Shown here piece after piece: positions 30,091 to 38,865 of a DNA stretch of 42,671 nt. Below the pieces are notes generated by a model. The model ran no database searches. It had not been told where the DNA came from and worked only from the letters and a program-made list of their open reading frames with translations. Where the stretch lies: contig QCUJ01000011.1 in assembly GCA_003210795.1 (NCBI GenBank), positions 1 to 42,671 of the forward strand. The letters run 5' to 3'. The DNA comes from Synechococcus sp. AG-679-B05 (lineage in GTDB: Bacteria; Cyanobacteriota; Cyanobacteriia; PCC-6307; Cyanobiaceae). The position numbers and the translations under genes were made by a program. Every line of letters starts with the position of its first letter. The stretch's first letter is position 1.

Positions 30091-31836
30091 GTGGGATTCC
30101 AGGTTGCTGTCAGGGCACATGCAAAACACAATTTAAAGCTTGCAAAAGAGCACTATCAAAGAGCTCTTGATCAAAAAGATTATAGTGTTGTATTATTTCA
30201 AAATTTCGGAGCTCTATTAAGAGAGCTTGGAGATCTGGATGAAGCAGAAAAGGTTTATCAACTTGGCCTGGCTCAATTTCCTTCTTCACTTCAAATTAAG
30301 CAAAATTATTCTAATTTACTCAGAGATAAATCTCCGCTAAAAGCCATAAAAATTCTTATTGAAATCTGTCATGCAAAAGTCCTTACTGAAGAAGGATTGT
30401 CTTCCACTGACATTGTCCCGTTGGTGGAATCCCTTCGGACATCTGGATATCTTGATTGGGCCTATGAAGTATTGTATTTTGCCTTGCATCAATTTGGAAT
30501 TAATCCCGGCATAGCAATTGAATCTGTCAAGTTGATTGCCGCAGCGGATTCGGAGCACGTGCTTGCCTCGAATATTGATTTATTTGAAAAGTGTATCAAT
30601 GAGGAAATTTCTAAATTCAATTCTTTGCAACAAGCAGAGTTCTTTTACGCGCTTGCTTGGATTAAATTTAAGGATTGTTCGGTTCATGAGGCGCTTGTGC
30701 ATCTCAATAAAGCAAGATCTATCTTGTCTAGTGCGGATTTTTCCCAGCAGGATGATCTGAATCAGGCAAATAAATTGAATGATGTAAATAATTGGAATGC
30801 TTCTAATATTCTTCTTCAAAATCAGAAATTTGATTTGGGATGGAAATTATTTGATCACGGCCTTTGTACTCCCGCAAAGGGTGGACAGAAATGGCAAAGA
30901 GCTTTGCCAAAACCATTTACAGCTACCGATTTGCCTCTTTGGCGTGGAGAATCTCTTCAAGGTAAATCGATTCTTCTTTTAGAGGAGCAAGCTATTGGCG
31001 ATGTGATGCAATTCCTAACACTTATCCCTAGTATTTTGCCAGAGGCTAGTAAAATCGGCTTGCTAGTTAGTGATAGACTGTTTCCCATCTATAAAAACTC
31101 TTTTGCTGATTATATTAAGAGCAATCGTCTAGTTCTTTTTTCTTTTAGTGATAGCAGTAAAGGCCTTCTCAAGTCTGATCATTTCGATTATCAGTCCCCT
31201 TTAGGTTCAATTTGTCAATATAGATTTAATCATCCAAGCGATTTTGGTCGCCATTCTCCTATTTTATCCGTTCCTCATAATATAAATCTGAAGGAACATT
31301 ATTTTGGTATGCTTAATAGAGAATATTCCAGGATAATTGGGATAAGTTGGCGTGGTGGAGGTACTGGCCAAAGAATAAAGGAGAAATCTATTCCGCTTTC
31401 TAGTTTTACCAAAATAATGCAAGGTTACGAGGATACTCTTTTCGTTAGCTTGCAATATGGTGACCCTACACCAGCAATTAATAGCTGGAAATCTGTTGGT
31501 TTGCCCGTTTTGCATGATTCATCTGTGAATCCGTTGAAGGACATGTATACATGGCTTAATCAGGTTTCTATATGTGATGCAGTTATAAGCGTAGCAAACA
31601 CAACGATACATGGAGCTGGTGGTTTACATATTCCTACTCTTTGTTTGTTAAGTAATCATAGTGATTGGCGCTGGCTTACTAATAGGGAAGTGGACCGAAG
31701 TTATTGGTATCCTTCTGTTGGTATTACCCGTCAGAGTATCGATTCAACCTGGGATAGTGCCGTAGAATTTTCTCGATCTTGGATTGATCGAGGCTGTACA
31801 CCAGATTGGAAACGCTCATATACAATGGATGCCTAG
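30091..31836 (+). CDS. TPR-containing glycosyltransferase
   Basis: The 581-aa protein (GTG at 30091, MGFQVAVRAHAKHNLKLA) has two or more TPR units at the N-terminus (KEHYQRALDQKDYSVVLFQN; DLDEAEKVYQLGLAQFPSS). A helical linker follows, then a GT-B-like catalytic half with LLEEQAIGDVMQFL (about 296-309), IGISWRGGGTGQ and a closing ANTTIHGAGGLHIPTL block. This architecture, TPR plus a GT9/GT41-like domain, is known from bacterial protein or polysaccharide O-glycosyltransferases. An in-frame ATG at 30013 lies inside the divergent GT4 gene and is not used. The TPR part may recognise the acceptor protein. The next TPR gene starts 16 bp after its stop. Confidence 0.8.
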   Translation: MGFQVAVRAHAKHNLKLAKEHYQRALDQKDYSVVLFQNFGALLRELGDLDEAEKVYQLGLAQFPSSLQIKQNYSNLLRDKSPLKAIKILIEICHAKVLTEEGLSSTDIVPLVESLRTSGYLDWAYEVLYFALHQFGINPGIAIESVKLIAAADSEHVLASNIDLFEKCINEEISKFNSLQQAEFFYALAWIKFKDCSVHEALVHLNKARSILSSADFSQQDDLNQANKLNDVNNWNASNILLQNQKFDLGWKLFDHGLCTPAKGGQKWQRALPKPFTATDLPLWRGESLQGKSILLLEEQAIGDVMQFLTLIPSILPEASKIGLLVSDRLFPIYKNSFADYIKSNRLVLFSFSDSSKGLLKSDHFDYQSPLGSICQYRFNHPSDFGRHSPILSVPHNINLKEHYFGMLNREYSRIIGISWRGGGTGQRIKEKSIPLSSFTKIMQGYEDTLFVSLQYGDPTPAINSWKSVGLPVLHDSSVNPLKDMYTWLNQVSICDAVISVANTTIHGAGGLHIPTLCLLSNHSDWRWLTNREVDRSYWYPSVGITRQSIDSTWDSAVEFSRSWIDRGCTPDWKRSYTMDA

Positions 31837-31852
31837 TGGTCTCATTTCGTCA

Positions 31853-32878
31853 ATGACTATAGCTTTGTCTGATCTCTACAATTTATTTAATACCTCCCAA
31901 TACAATAAGGCTATAATTCTTGCTGAACAGTCTTATTCTTCTCTTTATACTGATCCTTCAGTTGCCAAAGTTGTTGCTGCCTGCTATTTCAAAATTGGTG
32001 ATTTTGCTAAATCTCTCGAGCTGCAGGATGAGATAGCATCTTATTATAAAGATGATGCAGATTTCTTGTCATTATATGCAGCTACATGCCGAAGAATGGG
32101 CTTACTCGAAAAATCAAGATCTTTATTTGTTTCCGCGTTGTCTTTTAATGAATCGTCTATCCACATTAAAAATAATTACGCAAATCTTTTAATAGATTTG
32201 TCAGAGTTTGACAAGGCCCAAGTCTTGCTTGATGGAATTCTTTCTGTTGTGCCAGATTTTGAAGATGCAATTCAGAACCTTAATCGTTTAAAACATCTAA
32301 AATCTGTTCAATTTAATTCTAATAAATCCTCATTAGTTGGGACTGCGGATGAATGTAAACTTGGAGATCCTCTTCTACTAGCTTTTGGAGATGAGGAAGT
32401 TAAAAGAAGCTCTAAGCGTTACCAGTTGTCCCCTCTTGCTAAGCACGATCTTCCAGTTCCGTCACAACAAAACTCTTCTTATGATCAGATTAAATTAGCT
32501 CAGAAGATGTGTGACGATGGAGAATTCGATTTTGCTTTGAAACTTTGTAGTCGAGCGCTATCAATTTCTGGTCCGCAGGGCTTTATTTATGATACTGCTT
32601 CTGATATTTATTTACATCTCAAAAAATTCATGCAAGCTGAAGCCTGTCTGTTGCATGCGCTGGCGATTGATGGTCCCTCATCTAAAAGATACTTAAATCT
32701 CGTCAGCTTATCATCAATGAAAGGCGATAATAAATCTGCATATGTTTATTTGGAAAAAGCAGCGTCAATTGATCCAAGTCATCCACAGCTTTCTAAGATT
32801 TCCGAGAGTTTAGAGTCACCCTCGCAAGCTTCTGAATATATGCTTCTTGTTGATTGGATTTACCCTGAAGTTAATTGA
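31853..32878 (+). CDS. TPR-repeat protein
   Basis: The 341-aa protein (ATG at 31853, MTIALSDLYNLF) consists of helix-turn-helix TPR-like repeats: QYNKAIILAEQSY, DFAKSLELQDEIA, LLEKSRSLFVSALS and EFDKAQVLLDGILS. After a polar linker come DFALKLCSRALSIS and KFMQAEACLLHALAID. No catalytic domain follows. It lies between the TPR-glycosyltransferase and a GT4 gene, with an ATGA overlap to the latter, so it may be an adaptor or scaffold for those enzymes. No signal peptide. It could also be a truncated relative of its upstream neighbour, but sequence similarity is not obvious. Confidence 0.75.
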   Translation: MTIALSDLYNLFNTSQYNKAIILAEQSYSSLYTDPSVAKVVAACYFKIGDFAKSLELQDEIASYYKDDADFLSLYAATCRRMGLLEKSRSLFVSALSFNESSIHIKNNYANLLIDLSEFDKAQVLLDGILSVVPDFEDAIQNLNRLKHLKSVQFNSNKSSLVGTADECKLGDPLLLAFGDEEVKRSSKRYQLSPLAKHDLPVPSQQNSSYDQIKLAQKMCDDGEFDFALKLCSRALSISGPQGFIYDTASDIYLHLKKFMQAEACLLHALAIDGPSSKRYLNLVSLSSMKGDNKSAYVYLEKAASIDPSHPQLSKISESLESPSQASEYMLLVDWIYPEVN

Positions 32879-33918
32879 TGGCTACCGTAAATCTTAAGGC
32901 ATTTAAGTTTAGATATTGGGTCTTAGCTTTCCCGGATATTGTCAAGCCTATAGGAGGAGTTAAGCAATTACATAGAGTATGTGAAATCATTAGTTCATCA
33001 GGTCGTGATTGTATTCTTGTTCAGGACAGTGACGATTTTCATCCTGGCTGGTTTCATAGCAACGTAAAGACTACTTCTAAGGATAATTTCCTTCGTTTGA
33101 ACATGTCTCCTGATACTGATATTGTTATTTTACCCGAAACTTATTTGCCAGCTATTTCAACAATTTTGAATCCTGACATACCGAAAATTGTCTTTAATCA
33201 AAATGCATCTTATTCATTCGGTTTAGATAATCTATCTTTTTCTAAGCCCTCTGCTGTTATTCGTGCATATAATGACAAAAGTATTTACCAGATATGGTGT
33301 GTTTCGCATCATGACCGTGATCTGTTAGTGCGTGGTTTCAATCTTTCAATTGATAGAGTCAAGCTTATAACTAATGCTTTAGATCTGCCTGAATTTACCC
33401 AATCTGCCTCGAAAAAAAAGCAAATTCTCTATATGCCTAGAAAAAATTATAAGGATACCTGTATTGTTTCTGCTCTTTTTGGACAAAATGAAATATCAAA
33501 TAGATGGAAGCTTCTGCCTTTGCATGGTCTTCATCATTCCGAAGTTATTTCTTTGATGCGCCAATCTTTGGTCTATTTTTCGTTCGGTTCTCCTGAGGGT
33601 TTTGGTTTACCTGTCGCAGAGGCTATGGCATGTGGATGTGCGGTTGTTGGATATACTGGTCTTGGCGGTCGGGAATTATTTAATTCCCTTTACTCACGAC
33701 CAGTCTCCTTCCAAGTTGAATGTGGTGATTGGCTTAAATTTATAACCTCACTTAGCGAATTTGATTTGCAATTATCAGCTTTTCAGCGAGATACCCTGAA
33801 CAAGCTAGAGAAAAATTCTCTTTATGTAATTGAAAAATATTCATTCAATAATATGTCGTCCGATGTATTGTTGTCACTTCAGCAGCTTGAGCTCTCTTTG
33901 CATGGTAATCATTATTGA
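32875..33918 (+). CDS. Glycosyltransferase, GT4-like (second)
   Basis: The 347-aa protein has the retaining GT-B signature SPEGFGLPVAEAMACG (239-254), with the Glu-x7-Glu pair at 241 and 249, followed by CAVVGYTGLGGRE. The N-terminal half begins after two consecutive Met codons and includes IGGVKQLHRVCEII. It is cytoplasmic by prediction. It overlaps the TPR gene by 4 bp (ATGA), so translation is coupled. The 3' end overlaps the convergent GT25-like gene by 7 bp. The linked sugar is not predictable. Confidence 0.85.
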   Translation: MMATVNLKAFKFRYWVLAFPDIVKPIGGVKQLHRVCEIISSSGRDCILVQDSDDFHPGWFHSNVKTTSKDNFLRLNMSPDTDIVILPETYLPAISTILNPDIPKIVFNQNASYSFGLDNLSFSKPSAVIRAYNDKSIYQIWCVSHHDRDLLVRGFNLSIDRVKLITNALDLPEFTQSASKKKQILYMPRKNYKDTCIVSALFGQNEISNRWKLLPLHGLHHSEVISLMRQSLVYFSFGSPEGFGLPVAEAMACGCAVVGYTGLGGRELFNSLYSRPVSFQVECGDWLKFITSLSEFDLQLSAFQRDTLNKLEKNSLYVIEKYSFNNMSSDVLLSLQQLELSLHGNHY

Positions 33919-34826
33919 GGGTTTTCTTTCTCTCCTTCCAGTCTTCGATCTTTGGCATATACCAGAATATCATGCTCAAATAAATATTCTGTAAGACTTA
34001 TCAGAAATCTTTCGTTTTCTAATGTTGATAACCCCCTGTATTTAATTATTCTTATTAGTGACTCTAGGGCAAAGTGAATGTCTTCGTGTGAGTGGTGTAT
34101 TGACAGCTGTCTCCTCAGATATGTGCAAAAGATTTGTGTTTCGTTTACTGTCTTATCTAAATTCTCTCGCTCTTGAATGGAACTTTCGGTTATAGATTCG
34201 ATATTAACCGTAGTAAGGAATGGAAGTATTGTGATAATCTTTATCTTTTTTTCGCTCTGTAATCTCCTGATGTAGTTGTCAATTGGTATTAATGAGTCTC
34301 CATTTTTAAACTCATCTTTTACATATTCTCGTAATTTTCTTGCCCCGTCTTCTGTCAGTATACAGGATGACAAGCAGCCTGTATATACCTCTATTGCTGT
34401 TATTTCATTCGATCCATGTTTAGGGCATAACGGACTTAGTGTTTTATATACTGATGGATTTACGTACATATCTGTGCAAATAATATCTGCCCTTATTTTT
34501 TTAGCTGACAATCTGCCTATGAAATTGTAAAGTTCTGTGCTCAAAATTGCATCATCTTCCATGACGTGAATTAATTCATCAGTGCTTTCTTTTGCTATGT
34601 CGTCAAGTAGATTTATCCATGATCTCCATATTCCATGCTCCCCCTTTTTTAATCCCCTCCTCTCCTTCTCTGCATCATCACCTAGCTGAGCATCAAGCCG
34701 CTTATAATTTTTGTCTTGTCCAAGTTGTTTTAGGTGCTTAAGAAGTTTTTCTTTCCTTAATTTGTCCCTGCTTAGGTTGATGTAATAACCCCTGAACCCT
34801 GTCATTATTTTGAGGACATACTTCAT
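33912..34826 (-). CDS. Family 25-type glycosyltransferase (LPS glycosyltransferase-like)
   Basis: The 304-aa protein starts with a strand and basic helix (YYINLSRDKLRKEKLLKHL), the GT25 opening. It continues with LKKGEHGIWRSWINLL and the HVMEDDA metal-binding motif (87-93). A CDMY-like segment and VYTGCLSSCILTEDGARKL follow. GT25 enzymes transfer hexoses to LPS or collagen-like proteins. The first ATG (34826) is used; an ATG at 34805 (MTGFRGYYINLS) is equally plausible. It is transcribed toward the GT4 gene and away from secA. It is very AT-rich. Confidence 0.8.
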   Translation of the reverse strand: MKYVLKIMTGFRGYYINLSRDKLRKEKLLKHLKQLGQDKNYKRLDAQLGDDAEKERRGLKKGEHGIWRSWINLLDDIAKESTDELIHVMEDDAILSTELYNFIGRLSAKKIRADIICTDMYVNPSVYKTLSPLCPKHGSNEITAIEVYTGCLSSCILTEDGARKLREYVKDEFKNGDSLIPIDNYIRRLQSEKKIKIITILPFLTTVNIESITESSIQERENLDKTVNETQIFCTYLRRQLSIHHSHEDIHFALESLIRIIKYRGLSTLENERFLISLTEYLFEHDILVYAKDRRLEGEKENPQ

Positions 34827-35239
34827 CCAATTATCGCTTATCTCTCAATGAGCACGAGTGTACTTTAATGATTTATTGCGCTTTTTGTTTAGGGCTTAAG
34901 CGCTTGAGGTTTTGCCATTTAATACCTGCTCGCTTCTCCATATATTTTAGTTGTATTTTCTTGGGTACATTATTGTTTAGAGTGTTTTGGGTATTTTCAT
35001 TTATTGTCCTTGCTTGTATTCCTATGATAGATTTGTAATTTGATGTCTTTCTCTGCTTTATTCCTCTCTGGCTATCTTTGAGGCGACTTTGTTGTTCAAA
35101 TATTTTCTTTCTTCAGCTAGTTTTGGCAGGCAAAGCAAAGCATCTACCTTTTTCCTCTCCCCTGTGCAGCGTTACTGTTCCAGCTTTGAGACGCCTCGCC
35201 ACAACATCTTCCCTTGTTGTGTTAAGTTACAGTATGTTG
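34827..35239. other. Intergenic region between the GT25 gene and secA
   Basis: About 410 bp. The left part is AT-rich with no supported gene; the right part becomes GC-richer toward secA. A short perfect hairpin, CACAACA / TGTTGTG with an 8-nt loop, is at 35200-35221. The promoters of both flanking genes should lie here, but none was identified with confidence. Confidence 0.45.
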
Positions 35240-35281
35240 GAGCTGTTTGACCAGTAATTGGTCGGAGCTCGGCTTTTTTTT
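35240..35281 (+). terminator. Terminator-like hairpin just upstream of secA (possible attenuator)
   Basis: Stem GAGCT-(GTTT)-GACCA, loop GTAAT, TGGTC-(GG)-AGCTC (35240-35270), followed by GGC and eight T (35274-35281). It ends 20 bp before the secA ATG at 35302. As no gene on this strand ends nearby, a plain terminator has little purpose here; attenuation of a secA leader transcript is possible. Confidence 0.55.
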
Positions 35282-35301
35282 GAAACAGAACTTTTCTCGC
35301 C

Positions 35302-38106
35302 ATGCTCAAGCTCCTGCTTGGTGATCCTAATGCTCGTAGATTGAAGCGATATCAGCCAATAGTTTCCGATATCAATCTTCTAGAAGAAGACATTATCCAA
35401 TGTTCTGATGACGAACTACGTGCAAAGACACTGTTATTTAAGCAACGTCTTGCGAATGTCGGAAGCCTAGAAAAACAGTGGCCAATCCTTGACGAAATCC
35501 TTCCCGAAGCCTTTGCGGTTGTACGTGAAGCAGGTAAAAGAGTCCTTGGCATGCGCCATTTTGATGTTCAGTTAATTGGAGGTATGGTCTTGCATGAAGG
35601 TCAAATTGCGGAAATGAAGACCGGAGAAGGCAAGACCTTGGTTGCGACACTTCCTAGTTATCTCAATGCCTTGACGGGGAGAGGTGTTCATGTTGTGACT
35701 GTGAACGATTATCTTGCACGTCGTGATGCGGAATGGATGGGTCAGGTTCATCGTTTCCTGGGTCTCTCCGTCGGTCTCATTCAGCAAAATATGCGTCCTG
35801 AGGAACGTAAGCGTAATTATGCTTGCGATATCACTTATGCCACTAACTCCGAGTTAGGTTTCGACTATCTGCGGGACAACATGGCCGCCGATTCGAGTGA
35901 GGTTGTACAGCGAGACTTTCAGTATTGCGTAATTGATGAAGTTGACTCAATCTTGATCGATGAGGCGCGTACTCCTCTCATTATTTCCGGTCAAGTAGAG
36001 CGCCCTCAGGAGAAGTACCAGCAGGCGGCTGAGTTGGCCGAGGCTTTAGTTCGTGCTGCCGAAATGGGTAAAGACGGAATAGACCCTGAAGGAGATTACG
36101 AGGTCGATGAGAAGCAGCGGAGCTGTACCCTCACTGATGAAGGCTTCGCTAAGGCTGAGCAGATGCTAGGTGTTCAGGATTTGTTTGATCCTCAGGATCC
36201 TTGGGCCCACTACATCACTAACGCGCTTAAGGCTAAGGAGTTATTTGTTAAAGATGTCAACTATATTGTTCGCGACAATGAGGCAGTCATTGTTGATGAG
36301 TTCACTGGTAGGGTTATGCCCGGTCGACGTTGGAGCGACGGTCAGCACCAGGCTATTGAAGCCAAGGAAGACTTAACAATTCAGCCTGAAACTCAGACTC
36401 TAGCTTCTATCACTTATCAAAACTTTTTTCTGCTTTATCCCCGTCTGGCGGGTATGACCGGTACGGCCAAGACTGAAGAAGTTGAATTCGAAAAGACTTA
36501 TAAACTTGAAACTACGATCGTCCCTACTAATCGTGTGCGTGCTCGTCAGGATTGGTCCGATCAGGTTTATAAGACCGAAAATGCCAAGTGGCGTGCTGTA
36601 GCTAACGAGACTGCTGATATTTATAAAAAGGGTAGGCCCGTATTAGTAGGTACTACCTCGGTAGAAAAAAGTGAATTGCTTAGTTCTTTGTTGGCGGAGC
36701 AGGATATTCCTCACAATCTCCTCAACGCTAAGCCAGAGAATGTCGAGCGAGAATCGGAGATTGTTGCTCAGGCTGGTCGGTCCGGTGCCGTAACCATCGC
36801 CACCAATATGGCGGGGCGTGGCACCGACATTATCCTTGGAGGGAACAGTGATTACATGGCGCGGCTCAAGCTGCGCGAGGTTTTATTAGGTCGTTTGGTC
36901 AAGCCGGAAGAGGATTACATATCTCCTATTACTGTGCAGCGCAACTCTGCAGCTGGTTTCTCTGAAGAATCAGTATCGCCTGCCACTATCAGTCGCGATA
37001 GTCTCTATCCCTGTCCACTAACTAACGATACGGAACAGGCTCTCGGTCAGTTGGCTCGGGATCTTGTTAAAGCTTGGGGCGATCGTGCTCTATCGATAAT
37101 TGAGCTAGAGGAACGCATCGCCACTGCCGCTGAGAAGGCTCCCACTAAAGACCCTGAGATTCAAGGGCTGCGAATTGCTATTTCATTGGTGAAGACTGAG
37201 TACGACGCTGTCGTTAAAAAGGAAGAGCAGCGGGTTAGAGATTCTGGTGGACTGCATGTGATCGGTACTGAACGCCATGAATCCCGACGTGTGGATAACC
37301 AGCTGCGTGGTAGGGCCGGTCGCCAGGGCGATCCCGGTTCCACTCGTTTCTTCTTGTCGCTTGGCGACAACTTGCTGCGTATTTTTGGTGGTGACCGCGT
37401 GGCGGGCCTGATGAATGCCTTCCGAGTCGAGGAAGATATGCCGATTGAATCCGGCATGCTTACTCGTTCTTTGGAAGGTGCTCAGAAGAAGGTGGAGACT
37501 TATTATTACGACATTCGTAAGCAAGTTTTTGAGTACGACGAGGTGATGAATAATCAGCGACGGGCTGTGTATTCCGAACGCCGGCGTGTCCTTGACGGTC
37601 GCGCACTTAAAAAACAGGTTATCGGTTACGGTGAGCGCACGATGAGTGAAATCGTCGAGGCCTATGTCAATCCAGATCTCCCACCAGAAGAGTGGGATGT
37701 GGTTCAGTTGGTTAACAAGGTTAAAGAGTTTATCTATCTCTTGGAAGATCTCACCCCTGAGCAGGTTCAGGGTCTGGGGATGGAAGAACTGAAGGCTTTC
37801 CTGCAAGAACAGCTTCGCAATGCCTACGACATCAAAGAGGCTCAAGTTGAGCAACAGCGCCCGGGTCTTATGCGCGAAGCTGAGCGTTTTTTCATTCTTC
37901 AGCAGATTGATACCCTTTGGCGTGAGCACTTACAGGCTATGGATGCCCTGCGAGAATCGGTTGGTCTGCGAGGCTATGGCCAAAAGGATCCTCTGATTGA
38001 ATATAAGAATGAGGGCTACGACATGTTCCTTGAAATGATGACGAATATGCGTCGCAACGTGATCTATTCAATGTTTATGTTCCAGCCTTCCGCACCCAAT
38101 GCATAG
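35302..38106 (+). CDS. secA: SecA, preprotein translocase ATPase
   Basis: Motor of the Sec pathway that pushes unfolded preproteins through SecYEG, in cyanobacteria at both plasma and thylakoid membranes. The 934-aa product starts [20 protein letters not shown]. Walker A is MKTGEGKT (105-112), the [14 protein letters not shown] box follows, and [14 protein letters not shown] marks the second RecA-like domain. The preprotein-binding and helical scaffold regions are complete. It ends [10 protein letters not shown] and has no C-terminal Cys-rich zinc/SecB-binding motif, as is usual in cyanobacteria. Codon use is intermediate between the GC-rich core and the AT-rich island. A sulfotransferase gene starts 3 bp after its stop. 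Confidence 0.97.
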   Translation: MLKLLLGDPNARRLKRYQPIVSDINLLEEDIIQCSDDELRAKTLLFKQRLANVGSLEKQWPILDEILPEAFAVVREAGKRVLGMRHFDVQLIGGMVLHEGQIAEMKTGEGKTLVATLPSYLNALTGRGVHVVTVNDYLARRDAEWMGQVHRFLGLSVGLIQQNMRPEERKRNYACDITYATNSELGFDYLRDNMAADSSEVVQRDFQYCVIDEVDSILIDEARTPLIISGQVERPQEKYQQAAELAEALVRAAEMGKDGIDPEGDYEVDEKQRSCTLTDEGFAKAEQMLGVQDLFDPQDPWAHYITNALKAKELFVKDVNYIVRDNEAVIVDEFTGRVMPGRRWSDGQHQAIEAKEDLTIQPETQTLASITYQNFFLLYPRLAGMTGTAKTEEVEFEKTYKLETTIVPTNRVRARQDWSDQVYKTENAKWRAVANETADIYKKGRPVLVGTTSVEKSELLSSLLAEQDIPHNLLNAKPENVERESEIVAQAGRSGAVTIATNMAGRGTDIILGGNSDYMARLKLREVLLGRLVKPEEDYISPITVQRNSAAGFSEESVSPATISRDSLYPCPLTNDTEQALGQLARDLVKAWGDRALSIIELEERIATAAEKAPTKDPEIQGLRIAISLVKTEYDAVVKKEEQRVRDSGGLHVIGTERHESRRVDNQLRGRAGRQGDPGSTRFFLSLGDNLLRIFGGDRVAGLMNAFRVEEDMPIESGMLTRSLEGAQKKVETYYYDIRKQVFEYDEVMNNQRRAVYSERRRVLDGRALKKQVIGYGERTMSEIVEAYVNPDLPPEEWDVVQLVNKVKEFIYLLEDLTPEQVQGLGMEELKAFLQEQLRNAYDIKEAQVEQQRPGLMREAERFFILQQIDTLWREHLQAMDALRESVGLRGYGQKDPLIEYKNEGYDMFLEMMTNMRRNVIYSMFMFQPSAPNA

Positions 38107-38109
38107 GAC

Positions 38110-38865
38110 GTGATCTCAGGCGTTGTTAATTGGCATATTGGACGTTGTGGCAGCAGTGTTCTAGGTGCGCTTCTTGCCCAACATTCTCAGATTGATTATG
38201 CAAACGAGATTTATTCTCGATATATGCCACAACGTCGAGGTTCTAAATGCTTGCCTGCAATGGATAAGGTCCTCGATGATTCGAGGGCTCATGTTATCAA
38301 AGATTGGCATCTAATTGAAGTCAAGCATCTTGATGATCAAAATCTGGGTTTATACCCGGAGCTTGATCTTGGCGATTGGATCAATCTGATGCTTTCGCGT
38401 GGTTATCGGCATCACATTGTTATGCGCCGTCGGAATGGTCTTAGGCGTATAGTATCTCATCTTCGTGCGGCGAAGACAGGTCAATATATCGTAAGTGTAT
38501 CAACACCTCCCCGGCAATCGCTGTCTGTGCATATTGATCTTGATTCAATTCAGCATGGGTTTGCGTGTCGTTCTCTGTTGAGTTGGCTTGAACTTTATGA
38601 ACAGGGTCATGAGCGGATGTTGAAGTGTCTCGAGTCTTATTGCAACAAACTTGATTCTCTTGAGCTTATTTATGAGTGTCATATTGAGCAAAATCCCATA
38701 GATGCTTATGGTATGGTGTGCGATTTTCTTGGCATCCATGCTGAGCCTGTCGTGATTCAGTACCGGCGTATTAATTCTGGGAGCCTGTCTTCGCTTATCT
38801 CAAACTTTGATCAGGTTAAATCATGTCTCTCATCGACTCGATTTGCCTGGATGTTAGACGAATGA
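38110..38865 (+). CDS. Sulfotransferase-like protein (Stf0/NodH-like)
   Basis: The 251-aa protein starts with a GTG at 38110 (MISGVVNWHIGRCGSSVLGALL). GRCGSSVLGALL (11-22) resembles the PAPS-binding loop of Stf0-like sulfotransferases, GRSGSTLL. Further features are VIKDWHLIEVKHLDD, HHIVMRRRNGLRRIVSHLRA as a probable 3'-phosphate region, and a C-terminal STRFAWMLDE as seen in related proteins. It is cytoplasmic by prediction. It is only 3 bp behind secA and overlaps the fused sulfotransferase gene (ATGA), so all three may be on one transcript. The acceptor is probably a cell-surface glycan; unproven. Confidence 0.7.
   Translation: MISGVVNWHIGRCGSSVLGALLAQHSQIDYANEIYSRYMPQRRGSKCLPAMDKVLDDSRAHVIKDWHLIEVKHLDDQNLGLYPELDLGDWINLMLSRGYRHHIVMRRRNGLRRIVSHLRAAKTGQYIVSVSTPPRQSLSVHIDLDSIQHGFACRSLLSWLELYEQGHERMLKCLESYCNKLDSLELIYECHIEQNPIDAYGMVCDFLGIHAEPVVIQYRRINSGSLSSLISNFDQVKSCLSSTRFAWMLDE

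Larger units (their letters stand above)
21590..35280. other. AT-rich genomic island (type I secretion and glycosylation genes)
   Basis: Base composition drops abruptly after the tRNA-Gly and recovers gradually into secA. Coding regions here are visibly AT-rich (about a third GC by eye) compared with roughly 60 % to the left. The single exception is the beta-roll gene at 27376-28791. Content is export, glycosyltransferase and TPR genes, a typical variable cell-surface island. No integrase or transposase remains, and no second copy of the tRNA 3' end was spotted at the right side, so the mechanism of gain is not visible. Confidence 0.75.

Noticed and set aside
37183-37929. Leftward open frame of 248 codons inside secA
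   Set aside because: Antisense shadow of a strongly conserved SecA region; no family resemblance.
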